Part shown: positions 34,477 through 42,483 of the stretch, one piece after another
Position numbering within the stretch: position 1 is the stretch's first letter
How the letters are laid out: each line of letters begins with the position of its first letter
Assembly (NCBI GenBank): GCA_963728495.1
Contig: CAVSKI010000010.1
Span: forward strand, 186,001 to 250,000
Direction: 5' to 3'
Length of the DNA stretch: 64,000 nt
Origin: JACVRW01 sp963728495
GTDB taxonomy: Bacteria; Actinomycetota; Thermoleophilia; Solirubrobacterales; Thermoleophilaceae
Translations under genes and position numbers: made by a program
The notes under the pieces: generated by a model
What the model was told of the DNA's origin: nothing
The model's input: the letters and a program-made list of their open reading frames with translations, nothing else
Database searches by the model: none

Positions 34477-35253
34477 ATGAGGCGTAGGCTGCACCCGGGC
34501 GAGATGGACCGATCCGGCAGATCGAGCGGGGTTGCCGACACCAGCGCGTCCTTTCGGCGCCTGGTCGCCGATTCGGCTCACGGTCCACTCCCTGCGCTCA
34601 TGCTCGTGCTCACCGTGCTCACGGGCGTAGTGGACGCCGTGAGCATTCTCAGCCTCGGCCGGGTCTTTGTCGCCAACATGACCGGCAACGTCGTCTTCGT
34701 CGGCTTCGCCCTTGCGGGCGCGAGCGGCTTCTCGCTGGCGGCCTCGCTCTCAGCATTGGGGGGATTCGTGCTCGGCGCCGCAATCGGCGGGGTCGCCGTC
34801 GACCGTCTCGGCAGCCACCGAGGTCGTCTCGTAGCCGCCGTAGCTGGTGGCGAGCTCGTGCTGCTCCTTGTCGCGCTCGTCGCGGCCGCTGCAGCCGGTC
34901 CCAGCCCAGGCGGAGGCGCGAAAGACGGCATTGCCGCCGTGGTCGCGCTGGCGATGGGGGCGCAGAACGCCGTCGTGCGGCACCTCAAGGTGTTCGACCT
35001 CACGACCACGGTTCTCACGATGACTCTGACGGGCATTGCCGCCGATATGCGCCAGCGCGATCGGTTCGCAATCGTACGTCGCCTACTTGCCGTCGGCGCG
35101 ATGCTCGCCGGTGCGGCAGTCGGCGCCGTGCTCGTGCTCGAAGTGAGCAACGTGGCCGCCCTCGGCCTCGCCGCCGCGCTCCTCGCCATCGTCGTTGTCT
35201 GCGCGAGCGCCGGGAGTCGTTCGCCTGCGCAATGGCATGCGCCGCAGCCCTGA
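34477..35253 (+). CDS. DUF1275 (YoaK-like) membrane protein
   Basis: A 258-residue protein from ATG 34477, which has AAAGGAG upstream. Six helices follow a polar N-terminus. LTVLTGVVDAVSILSLGRVFVANMTGNVVFVG and GAQNAVVRHLKVFDLTTTVLT are hallmarks of DUF1275. The function of the family is unsettled (possibly transport). It stands alone on the plus strand and starts 183 bp from the divergent flavoprotein gene. Confidence 0.85.
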   Translation: MRRRLHPGEMDRSGRSSGVADTSASFRRLVADSAHGPLPALMLVLTVLTGVVDAVSILSLGRVFVANMTGNVVFVGFALAGASGFSLAASLSALGGFVLGAAIGGVAVDRLGSHRGRLVAAVAGGELVLLLVALVAAAAAGPSPGGGAKDGIAAVVALAMGAQNAVVRHLKVFDLTTTVLTMTLTGIAADMRQRDRFAIVRRLLAVGAMLAGAAVGAVLVLEVSNVAALGLAAALLAIVVVCASAGSRSPAQWHAPQP

Positions 35254-35550
35254 TGCGCGCCGCTATTTCCGCGTGGAAGCAGCACCCAGCCCGGCTGCGC
35301 GGCTCAGCGGCGCGCCGACCACTTCGTCGACATCTTGCGCGAGCTACTCCGCTGGACCTAGCGAAAGCCGCTCGAATCGGCGAGAAACGACCTACAGAAG
35401 CGAGTCCTCTCAGTACCGCCAGGGGATTCGAACCCCGGAAGGGGTCCGGACCTCACTGTGGGTCGAGATGCGGGAGGTGCTTGAGCGGCTGTGGCGGTCG
35501 CCGCACCTCCGGCAGGCGGCGCGGCGGATGGCCGAGGTGGCGTAGGTGGA
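35254..35550. other. Spacer with a tRNA T-arm-like fragment
   Basis: Nearly 300 bp without a convincing gene. At 35420-35440 the minus strand contains GGGGTTCGAATCCCC, a T-arm consensus, but no matching anticodon or D-arm can be found within 90 bp upstream, so it is not a complete tRNA. A short plus-strand frame ending at 35545 (MREVLERLWRSPHLRQAARR) looks protein-like but has no good start. Both may be debris from an integration or duplication next to the intact tRNA-Glu. Confidence 0.4.
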
Positions 35551-35623
35551 TACCCGGTACGGGATTCGAACCCGTGTTACCGCCGTGAGAGGGCGGCGTC
35601 CTAGTCCCCTAGACGAACCGGGC
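35551..35623 (-). tRNA. tRNA-Glu(CTC)
   Basis: A 73-nt minus-strand tRNA. The acceptor is GCCCGGT with ACCGGGT (one G-T at the end), the anticodon stem is CCGCC/GGCGG around CTCTCAC, giving anticodon CTC for GAG codons, and the T-arm is CGGGTTCGAATCCCG. The 3' CCA is not encoded. It is standalone, with no neighbouring tRNA cluster except a T-arm fragment about 110 bp away. Confidence 0.96.
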
Positions 35624-35821
35624 CGGGTCCCGAAGCCTAGTGAATCAGGGAGGCGGCGTGATGCAGGCTTCGACTCGAAGCACGGACCGTTGCGTTACGG
35701 CACCGACGCGTTCCCGGACTCGAGGCGGGGTCCTCTTCCCCCAGACGATGGCGGCGCGTCGGTGGGCGATTGTGGCGGCGTGTTTGTGGCCCGCGGGAGG
35801 GAGTGCCGTTACTTTCGTTAT

Positions 35822-36697
35822 ATGGCTCGTCGGCCCGGAACTCTGCTGCTCGCGGCGCTCTGGTGCGCGGTCGCTTTTCTCGCCCTGCTCGCCGTGGCGT
35901 ACGGGTCGAGCGGCGCCCGCTCGCTCGATGCGCGTGCCCTTCATGGGTTCGTCGACCTCCGCAGCGTCAGCGTCGAAGGGCGGGTTGGCTGGGTCGCCGC
36001 GCTTGGCAACCCGCTCCAGGTCGGGGTCATGGCGGCGCTGCTGACGGGGGTGGCGCTCGTTCGCGGGCGGCCACGGCTCGCGCTGTCCGTGGTCGCGCTC
36101 ATCGGACTGAGCAGCATCTCCAGCCAGTTTCTCAAGGAGGCGCTCGCGTATCCGCGCTTCGGCGGGATGGTCGACGGGCTTCACATCGCGCCCGCCGCCT
36201 TCCCCAGTGGACACGCGACCGCCGCCATGGCGATCGCCCTCGCCCTGGTGCTCGTGGTCCCGACCCGAGCCCGCCCGCTTGCCGCGGTGCTCGGCCTGGT
36301 GTTCGCGCTTGCCGTCTCGTTCTGCGTCGTCGCTCTCGGCTCGCACTTTCCGAGCGACATCGTCGGTGGCTTCTTGCTGGCTACGTTCTGGACGCTGGTC
36401 GTGGCGGCGGCGCTCGCGGCGACCTCGAGCCGCTGGCCCGAGCGAACGGGTCGCACGCGGCTGACCGCCTCGCTTCAGCGCGCCGCGGACTGGACCACCA
36501 CCGCGGGCACTGCGGCGCTCGCCGCGATGGTGCTCGGCGTGCTGGCGCTGGCCGGCGCGGCTCTGGTCTTCTCGCGTTTCGCCGACCTCGTCAGTTTCGC
36601 CGGCGAGCGCACCTCCGTCTTGGCCGTGGTTGTGGCGATTGCGGTGGCGGCGGCCGCCGTGGTCGGCGGAGTTACGGTCGCCCTGCGTCGTTCCTGA
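35822..36697 (+). CDS. PAP2-family membrane phosphatase
   Basis: A 291-residue membrane protein from ATG 35822. The three PAP2 signature parts are present: KEALAYPRF (motif 1 Lys/Arg), FPSGHATAA (motif 2) and ALGSHFPSDIVGG (motif 3 His/Asp). Six helices form the core, and two or three extra C-terminal helices follow. It dephosphorylates a lipid phosphate such as phosphatidic acid or undecaprenyl pyrophosphate at the outer membrane face. It is upstream of, but outside, the cobalamin riboswitch. Confidence 0.85.
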   Translation: MARRPGTLLLAALWCAVAFLALLAVAYGSSGARSLDARALHGFVDLRSVSVEGRVGWVAALGNPLQVGVMAALLTGVALVRGRPRLALSVVALIGLSSISSQFLKEALAYPRFGGMVDGLHIAPAAFPSGHATAAMAIALALVLVVPTRARPLAAVLGLVFALAVSFCVVALGSHFPSDIVGGFLLATFWTLVVAAALAATSSRWPERTGRTRLTASLQRAADWTTTAGTAALAAMVLGVLALAGAALVFSRFADLVSFAGERTSVLAVVVAIAVAAAAVVGGVTVALRRS

Positions 36698-36721
36698 CCC
36701 TGGGCAGGAGTATCATCCCCG

Positions 36722-36885
36722 CCGTTCATCGGCCGGTGGTCGAGGGAAGTCCGGTGTGAAGCCGGCGCGGTCCCGCCACTGTGAACGGGCGCTGATGCGT
36801 CGCTGATGCCACTGGGGTGCCTTCGGTACCCCGGGAAGGCGCGGCGTGGAGCCCCAAGCCAGGAGACCTGGCCCCGGCCGGCCAA
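36722..36885 (+). promoter_or_regulatory. Cobalamin (B12) riboswitch
   Basis: The 5' leader contains the conserved pieces of a cobalamin riboswitch in order: GGGAAGTCCGGTGTGAAGCC, GCGGTCCCGCCACTGTGA and, about 75 nt later, the B12 box AGCCAGGAGACCT at 36857-36869. In known examples adenosylcobalamin binding shuts off expression of downstream uptake or synthesis genes. It lies 66 bp before the first gene of the DUF4430/ECF operon, so the operon should be on when cobalamin is scarce. Confidence 0.96.
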
Positions 36886-36950
36886 GCCGCAAGCGCTCGG
36901 CTAGCCGAGTGCGCGCGGACCATATAACCCCTCGAGGAAAGGGTGGCCAA

Positions 36951-38363
36951 ATGACCAACCGCGTCTGGCACGGGATCCCCGTAGCCCTCGCGCTTCTCGC
37001 CGTCGCCGCTTCAGTTGCGGTGGCAGCGCCCGTATCCGTGAACGTTCGCGTAGAAGGTACGAACAGGACGATCTTCGACGCCCCGGTGACCACCGACGGA
37101 CATGCCATCACGACGCCGTCGAGCGGAGGTGCCCAGACCTGCGACGGGACCAATGCGGGCGCCCATCCGTCACCCGTGCCGGTTGCGACCGCGGCGCTGG
37201 ACGACGCCGCTCGGCTCAACTCCTTTACCTGGGACGGCACCTTCAGCACTCAGTTCTCCGACTTCTTCGTCACCCGGATCGACGACGAGACGGCCGACCC
37301 GAGCAGCGAGTTCTGGTCGCTCTACATCAACCGAGAGTCCGCGTCCGTGGGCGGATGCCAGCAGCGGGTCAGCGGCGGACAGGAGGTTCTGTGGGCCCGC
37401 ATCTCCTTCCTGGCGACGGACCCCGTCGTGCCCCTGGAGCTTCGGGGCCCGGGCTCGGCGCGTACCGGTGAGCCCGTGAACATGCAGGTCGTGGACGGCA
37501 ACACCGGCGCGCCGCAGGCCGGCGCGACCGTCAACGGCTCGCCCACCGGCAGCGACGGCATCGCGACGCTCACGTTTGCCAACAAGGGCATCTACCGCCT
37601 CAAGGCCGAACGACCGGGGGAGGTCCGGTCGAACACGGTCGTCCTGTGCGTGGACCCGCCCGGCGCGGACCCCTGCACTTCGAGCGACAGCTCGGCGCCC
37701 AAGCTCGACCTGGCCCTTCCGGGCCAAAGGCTGGCCAGCGAGCGCGGGCGCTCGCGCACGATGCTTGTGTCGTGGCAGGCCGACGACGCGGCCGGCGCAG
37801 GCGTGTCGTACTACTCGGCCGAGGTCCGCGAGGTCACGAGCGACGTGAACGCGGCGCAACTGAAGTTCGGTGCGTGGCGCACGCTCGCGTCTCGAACCGG
37901 TCTCCCGCGCGTGCACTTCCGCGGCGGCTCGGGAAGGGCCTACCAGTTCCGCATCGGCGCGGTCGACCGCGCGGCCAACCGGGGGTCCGTCGCCACCGAT
38001 CCGATCGTGCTGCCGGTGGATGACCGCGACCGCGGCCGGTGGCGCTTTTCGCGCGGCTGGAAGCGAACCCGCCGCGGCTCGGCCTGGGGCGGCACCGTGA
38101 TCGCCGCCAAGCGCGCCGGGGCCTCGGCCACGCTGCGCTTCGAGGGTCGATCGGTGGCGCTCGTCGGGCGCAAACTGGCCAAGGGCGGGCGCCTGCGCGT
38201 GAAGCTGGACGGCAGGTCGCGCAAGCTGCGGCTGCGCGGGAGCTCCGCTCCGCGAAGGGTCCTGTGGCAGAGCCCGACGCTGGCCGACGGAAAGCACGTG
38301 CTCCGCATCCGGGCGCTCGGGGGCGGGCCGGTCCAGCTCGATGCGGTGGCGCCTCAGCCGTGA
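36951..38363 (+). CDS. Secreted DUF4430 protein, first gene of riboswitch-controlled operon
   Basis: A 470-residue exported protein. The signal peptide ends near VAVAAPVS. Residues 28-155 form a DUF4430 domain (VRVEGTNRTIFDAPV, then FWSLYINRESASVGGCQQ and GQEVLWAR), which is the fold of the C-terminal beta domain of animal intrinsic factor and transcobalamin. Next come an Ig-like carboxypeptidase-regulatory segment (GAPQAGATVNGSPTGSDGI), a fibronectin-like segment and a basic Arg/Gly-rich C-terminal beta domain. It starts 66 bp after the B12 riboswitch and probably binds cobalamin outside the cell. Its stop overlaps the next GTG. Confidence 0.75.
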   Translation: MTNRVWHGIPVALALLAVAASVAVAAPVSVNVRVEGTNRTIFDAPVTTDGHAITTPSSGGAQTCDGTNAGAHPSPVPVATAALDDAARLNSFTWDGTFSTQFSDFFVTRIDDETADPSSEFWSLYINRESASVGGCQQRVSGGQEVLWARISFLATDPVVPLELRGPGSARTGEPVNMQVVDGNTGAPQAGATVNGSPTGSDGIATLTFANKGIYRLKAERPGEVRSNTVVLCVDPPGADPCTSSDSSAPKLDLALPGQRLASERGRSRTMLVSWQADDAAGAGVSYYSAEVREVTSDVNAAQLKFGAWRTLASRTGLPRVHFRGGSGRAYQFRIGAVDRAANRGSVATDPIVLPVDDRDRGRWRFSRGWKRTRRGSAWGGTVIAAKRAGASATLRFEGRSVALVGRKLAKGGRLRVKLDGRSRKLRLRGSSAPRRVLWQSPTLADGKHVLRIRALGGGPVQLDAVAPQP

Positions 38364-39055
38364 GGTTCGCCGTTGCGCTCGCGGCCGCAATCGTGGCACT
38401 GGGTGGCGCGGCCGAGGCCGCGCCACCCAAGGTCCGCCAGCTGGTCGTGTTCCGTGACGGCTCGGCTCAGACGAACACGGTTTCCACGCGCGCGAGCACC
38501 GTTCGCGTGGACGGCCGTCGCTGCACCACCGGAAGGGGCACCGCGCTCTCGGCACTCGTGCGCAGCCGTGTCGGCAGGCTGCGCCTGCTCGATTTCGGGT
38601 CCTGCTCGCTGAGCGCGGCCGACGGCGGCGGGCTCTTCGTCAAGAAGATCCGCGGGGACGCCAACCATGGCCAGCACGGCTGGGTGTACAAGGTCGGCCG
38701 CCGCGCGGCCACCGCCGGTGCGGCCGATCCCAGCGGGCCCTTCGGCCGGGGGCGGCTGCGGGGCGCGCAGCGAGTGACTTGGTTCTACTGCCGCCTGCGA
38801 AACGGCGGCTGCCAGCGGACACTCGAGCTCAGGCTGCGGACCGAACCGGGAAGCGTGGTGGCTTCGGTGCGCGGCTATGACGACGCGGGTCGGGGCGAGG
38901 CGGTGGCGGGCGCGTCGGTTACGGCGGGTGCCGCGTCGGCGCTCACGGACGCCGGCGGGGAAGCGCGCCTGGCGCTGTCGGCGGGTCGTTACTCGGTGGT
39001 GGCGCAGAAGGAGGGAGCCGTCCGCTCTTTCGCGGAGCGTGTAGTGCTGCCGTGA
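38360..39055 (+). CDS. Secreted DUF4430-like protein, second of three
   Basis: A 231-residue protein with a signal peptide (MRFAVALAAAIVALGGAAEA). Residues about 70-140 (DANHGQHGWVYKVGRRAATAGA and RVTWFYC) resemble the last strands of DUF4430, in which a hydrophobic GW..Y.VNG pattern forms the ligand-facing sheet. A C-terminal Ig-like segment (GEAVAGASVTAGAASALTDA) repeats the layout of the first protein. Both edges overlap neighbours by 4 bp, so it is coupled. The assignment to DUF4430 is by pattern and weaker than for the neighbours. Confidence 0.65.
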   Translation: MRFAVALAAAIVALGGAAEAAPPKVRQLVVFRDGSAQTNTVSTRASTVRVDGRRCTTGRGTALSALVRSRVGRLRLLDFGSCSLSAADGGGLFVKKIRGDANHGQHGWVYKVGRRAATAGAADPSGPFGRGRLRGAQRVTWFYCRLRNGGCQRTLELRLRTEPGSVVASVRGYDDAGRGEAVAGASVTAGAASALTDAGGEARLALSAGRYSVVAQKEGAVRSFAERVVLP

Positions 39056-39981
39056 GCCGAGTCCTCGCAGCACTGGCCTGCGCCGCGGCTGTGGCCCTCC
39101 CTGCCGGCTGCGGTTTGGGCGAGGGCGACGAGCAGGCCGGCGGCGCCACCCTGCGCGTTACGCGCGACTTCGGACGGGCGGAGCTGGGCAGCGCCGACAC
39201 CGAGACCCTGCGCGAAGGCGGCACGGTCATGCGTTTCCTGCGCTCGGAGTTCGATGTCGAGACGCGTTTCGGTGGCGGCTTCGTGCAGTCCATCGACGGC
39301 TTGGCGGGCGAAGGTTCGAGCGGCCGGCGGGACTGGTTCTTCTTCGTGAACGGCGTAGAGAGCGATGTGGGCGCGGCCGAGTACGAGCTGTCGCCCGGGG
39401 ACAAAGTGCAGTGGGACCTGCGCCATTGGCGGGCGGCGATGCGAGTGCCGGCGATCGTGGGGGCGTACCCCGAGCCGTTTCGCAGCGGGATCGGAGGCAA
39501 GCGCCGCCCCGTGCGCGTGGAGTGCGAGGAGGCGGCGGCCGAGCCCTGCCGGGACGCGAAGGATTCACTCGAGCGCGCCGGCGTACCCGTGTCGGGCTCG
39601 TCGCTGGGGGCACCGGGCACCGAGACCGTGACCCGCCTCGTGGTGGCGCGCTGGCCCCAGGCGCGCATCGTTCGCGGCGCGCCCGCTCTGGAGGACGGGC
39701 CCCAGGCCAGCGGCGTGTTCGCCCGTTTCGGTGCCGATGGGCGGTCGCTGGAGCTGCTCGACGAGGACGGCAAGGTAGCGCGCACGATCCGCCCGGGAGA
39801 CGGCACCGCGCTCGTGGCCGCGCTTCGCCCGCGCGACGATGAGCTGATCTGGCTTGTGACCGCCCTCGACGAGGAGGGGCTCGCCGCCGGGGTGGCGGCG
39901 CTGCGGGAGAAGCGCCTGCGCGACGCCTTTGCCGTTGCCGTGACGGGGCGTACCGTGGAGAAGCTTCCGCTAGCGCCATGA
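39052..39981 (+). CDS. DUF4430 lipoprotein, third of three
   Basis: A 309-residue lipoprotein: the lipobox LPAGC places the modified Cys at residue 20. Residues 33-130 are a DUF4430 domain (GGTVMRFLRSEFDVETRFGG, RRDWFFFVNGVESDVGAAEY, GDKVQWDLRHW). The rest is a mixed alpha/beta region with VRVECEEAAAEPC and ELIWLVTALDEEGL, of unknown role. Anchored on the outer membrane face, it is well placed to pass captured cobalamin to the membrane transporter. The GTG start overlaps the preceding stop, and its own stop overlaps the ecfT start. Confidence 0.75.
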   Translation: MSRVLAALACAAAVALPAGCGLGEGDEQAGGATLRVTRDFGRAELGSADTETLREGGTVMRFLRSEFDVETRFGGGFVQSIDGLAGEGSSGRRDWFFFVNGVESDVGAAEYELSPGDKVQWDLRHWRAAMRVPAIVGAYPEPFRSGIGGKRRPVRVECEEAAAEPCRDAKDSLERAGVPVSGSSLGAPGTETVTRLVVARWPQARIVRGAPALEDGPQASGVFARFGADGRSLELLDEDGKVARTIRPGDGTALVAALRPRDDELIWLVTALDEEGLAAGVAALREKRLRDAFAVAVTGRTVEKLPLAP

Positions 39982-40862
39982 GTCTCGTTCCCACCTACCG
40001 CGACCGACCCAGCGCCCTGCACGCCGCGCGCGCCGGCGTGGCGGCCGCCTTCTGCTGCGCCTTCGCGCTGGCCGGATCGCTCTACCGGCATCCGCTCGTG
40101 CTCGCCGGCGCGCTGGGCGGCGTCGTGGCCGCCGGGCTGGCCGCCGGAGTGGGGAGGGAGGTCGCGCGCTCGCTGCGGCTGGCGCTGCCGTTCGCGCTCC
40201 TGCTTGCCGTGGTCAATGCCCTCGTGTACCAGGAGGGAACGACTCTGCTTGTGCGCGGCGGGCACTTTCTCGGGCGCAGCTGGGACATCACACTCGAATC
40301 GGCGGCCTACGGAGCGTTCAACGCCATGCGGATCGTGGTGCTGATCGCCGCGCTGGGCGGCCTGATGTCGGCCGCCGTCGACCCCGACGAGCTGCTCAAG
40401 GCCCTCCGCCGGGTCTCCTACCGCTCGGCCCTCACCGCCGCGCTGGCCACTCGCCTGGTGCCGGTGCTGGCCCGCGACGCCGGGCGCATGAGCGACGCCG
40501 CCCGCTGTCGCCCGCACCCGCCCGGGCGGTTGGCGGTGGTGCGCGCGGCGATGGCCAACTCGCTCGATCGCGCCGTGGACGTGGCCGCCGCGCTGGAGGT
40601 TCGCGGTTACTCGCTCGGCGGACGTCCCGCGCGCGGGCGCCGGCCTTGGTCGCGCCACGACCTGCGCATAGGCGCGGCGGCGCTCGCCGTGGCCGTGCTT
40701 GCCGTGGTGGGCGTTGTGGCCGGCGTTGGCCAGGTGGACGCGTATCCAACGATCTCCATGGCCTTCGGCTGGCCCGAGGTGGGACTGGCCGTGGCCTTCG
40801 CTGTGCTGGGCCTTGCGCCCCTGTCCGGACGCTCGGCGCGCATGGGGGTGCGGCGTGGCTGA
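39978..40862 (+). CDS. ecfT: ECF transporter transmembrane component (EcfT)
   Basis: A 294-residue membrane protein with about five or six helices. The conserved cytoplasmic coupling helices end in the Ala-Arg-Gly type motifs, here SDAARCR and AALEVRGYSLGG, which contact the two ATPase domains. LSYRSALTAALATRLVPVLAR-like sequence before them is typical of EcfT. It forms the core of an energy-coupling-factor importer. ATG overlaps the lipoprotein stop; 8 bp overlap with the ATPase gene follows. Confidence 0.85.
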   Translation: MSLVPTYRDRPSALHAARAGVAAAFCCAFALAGSLYRHPLVLAGALGGVVAAGLAAGVGREVARSLRLALPFALLLAVVNALVYQEGTTLLVRGGHFLGRSWDITLESAAYGAFNAMRIVVLIAALGGLMSAAVDPDELLKALRRVSYRSALTAALATRLVPVLARDAGRMSDAARCRPHPPGRLAVVRAAMANSLDRAVDVAAALEVRGYSLGGRPARGRRPWSRHDLRIGAAALAVAVLAVVGVVAGVGQVDAYPTISMAFGWPEVGLAVAFAVLGLAPLSGRSARMGVRRG

Positions 40863-42483
40863 CCCGATCGCGCGAGCGCGCGCGTTCAGCTACCGCTATC
40901 CGGGAGACGGCGAGGCCGACAGCGCCCTGTCGCTGGCGGACATTTCCTTCGAGCTCGAGCCCGGCAGCTTCACCGTGCTGGCCGGCGTGTCGGGCTCCGG
41001 CAAGTCAACCCTCCTGCGTGCGCTCTGCGGGCTCGTTCCGCACTTCCACGGCGGCGAGGCGAGCGGGGAGCTCCAGGTGGGCGGCCTCGACGTGCGCGAA
41101 CACGGGCCGGGCGAGCTCGCGGCGATCTGCGGAACGGTCTTCCAGGAGCCCGAGACGCAGGTGGTGCTCGGGCGCGTGCGGACCGAGCTCGAGCTTCCGG
41201 TCGAGAACCGCGGCGAGTCGCCCGCGGCCGTGGCTCGCGCCGTTGAGGAGACGGCGCTGTCGCTCGGCGTGGCCCAGCTGCTCGAGCGCCGCACCGAGAC
41301 GCTGTCCGGCGGGGAGCTGCAGCGCGTGGCGCTCGCCGCGGCCATGGTTCACGGGCCGCAGCTGCTTCTACTGGACGAGCCCACGTCGCAGCTCGATCCC
41401 GTGGCCGGAGACGAGCTGATCTTCCTGCTGCGCCGGCTCAACGAGGACTGGGGCACGGCGGTGGTGGTGGCCGAGCACCGCCTCGAGCGCTGCATGGCCG
41501 CCGCGGACCGGGTGATCGCGTTGGTGGACGGCCGCGTGGCCTGCGACGCCGCGCCGGAGGATCACCTGGCCTGGGCAGCCGAGTCGATGCCGGTGCTGGC
41601 CACGCCCGCCGCCCGGTTGTTCTCGCTCGCCGGACTTCCCGGGCGGCCGGCCTCGGTCAAGCAGGCGAAGGCCGGGCTGCGCGAGGCGGGGGCCGAGTTC
41701 CCGGCCCGAACTGCCGCGGCGTCCGCGGCGGCCAACGGCGGTGGGCGGCTGCGCCGGCTGCGCAGGCGCTCGGCGCGATCTGAGCCCGCGCTGGCGCTGC
41801 GCGGAGTTTGGTACGAGATCGACGACGGGCCGACGATTCTCACCGGCCTCGACCTGGAGCTCTCGCCCGGTGAGCGGGTGGCTCTGATGGGGCGAAACGG
41901 CGCGGGCAAGAGCACGCTGCTCCGTCTGGCCAAGGGGCTGATCGATCCCACCCGCGGCCGAATCGAACGAACGGGTGACGTGGCCCTGCTGCTACAGAAC
42001 CCGGGCGACTACCTGATCCATGAGCGCGCAATCGAGGACGCCGGCGCCGGCGGGGTAGCTGCGGCAGGCTTGGGCGAACGTGAGGCCGCGAATCCGCGCG
42101 ATCTGTCCGGCGGAGAGCGTCAGCGGCTCGCCCTCGAGGTGGTGCTCGCCGCCGGCCCGCAGGCGGCCGTGCTGCTCGACGAGCCGACCCGCGGCATGGA
42201 TCGTGTTCACAAGGAGGCCCTGGCCAAGCGCATCGGCGACCTGGCGCGCGACTCAAGCGCCGTGATGGTGGCCACGCATGACACGGAGTTCGCCGCCGCG
42301 TTTGCCGACCGGGTCGTGCTCCTCGGTCAGGGCACGGTGATCGGCGACGGTCCGCCCGCGGACGTGCTGGGTGGCGGACGGCACTTCTCGACCGAGGTCG
42401 CGCGCGCGAGCGGCGGCGCCGCCCTGCTGCCCGAGACCGCAGCGGAGCTGCTGCTGCTCAGGCCAAGGGAGCCCGCCCGGTGA
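40855..42483 (+). CDS. Fused double EcfA ATPase of the ECF importer
   Basis: A 542-residue protein with two ABC ATPase domains in one chain. The first has Walker A GVSGSGKST (about residue 44), signature LSGGELQR and Walker B LLLLDEPTSQLD. The second, after an Ala/Arg-rich linker, has GRNGAGKST (about residue 347), LSGGERQRLALE and AVLLDEPTRGMD. Both look competent. Together they replace the usual EcfA and EcfA' pair. The GTG at 40855 fits the fold and overlaps ecfT. Dedicated presence in the operon implies a stand-alone (group I) ECF transporter rather than one sharing a common ECF module. Confidence 0.9.
   Translation: MADPIARARAFSYRYPGDGEADSALSLADISFELEPGSFTVLAGVSGSGKSTLLRALCGLVPHFHGGEASGELQVGGLDVREHGPGELAAICGTVFQEPETQVVLGRVRTELELPVENRGESPAAVARAVEETALSLGVAQLLERRTETLSGGELQRVALAAAMVHGPQLLLLDEPTSQLDPVAGDELIFLLRRLNEDWGTAVVVAEHRLERCMAAADRVIALVDGRVACDAAPEDHLAWAAESMPVLATPAARLFSLAGLPGRPASVKQAKAGLREAGAEFPARTAAASAAANGGGRLRRLRRRSARSEPALALRGVWYEIDDGPTILTGLDLELSPGERVALMGRNGAGKSTLLRLAKGLIDPTRGRIERTGDVALLLQNPGDYLIHERAIEDAGAGGVAAAGLGEREAANPRDLSGGERQRLALEVVLAAGPQAAVLLDEPTRGMDRVHKEALAKRIGDLARDSSAVMVATHDTEFAAAFADRVVLLGQGTVIGDGPPADVLGGGRHFSTEVARASGGAALLPETAAELLLLRPREPAR

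Noticed and set aside
35405..35500. A second complete tRNA next to tRNA-Glu
   Set aside because: Only a T-arm can be drawn; no anticodon stem, D-arm or matching acceptor strand is found.
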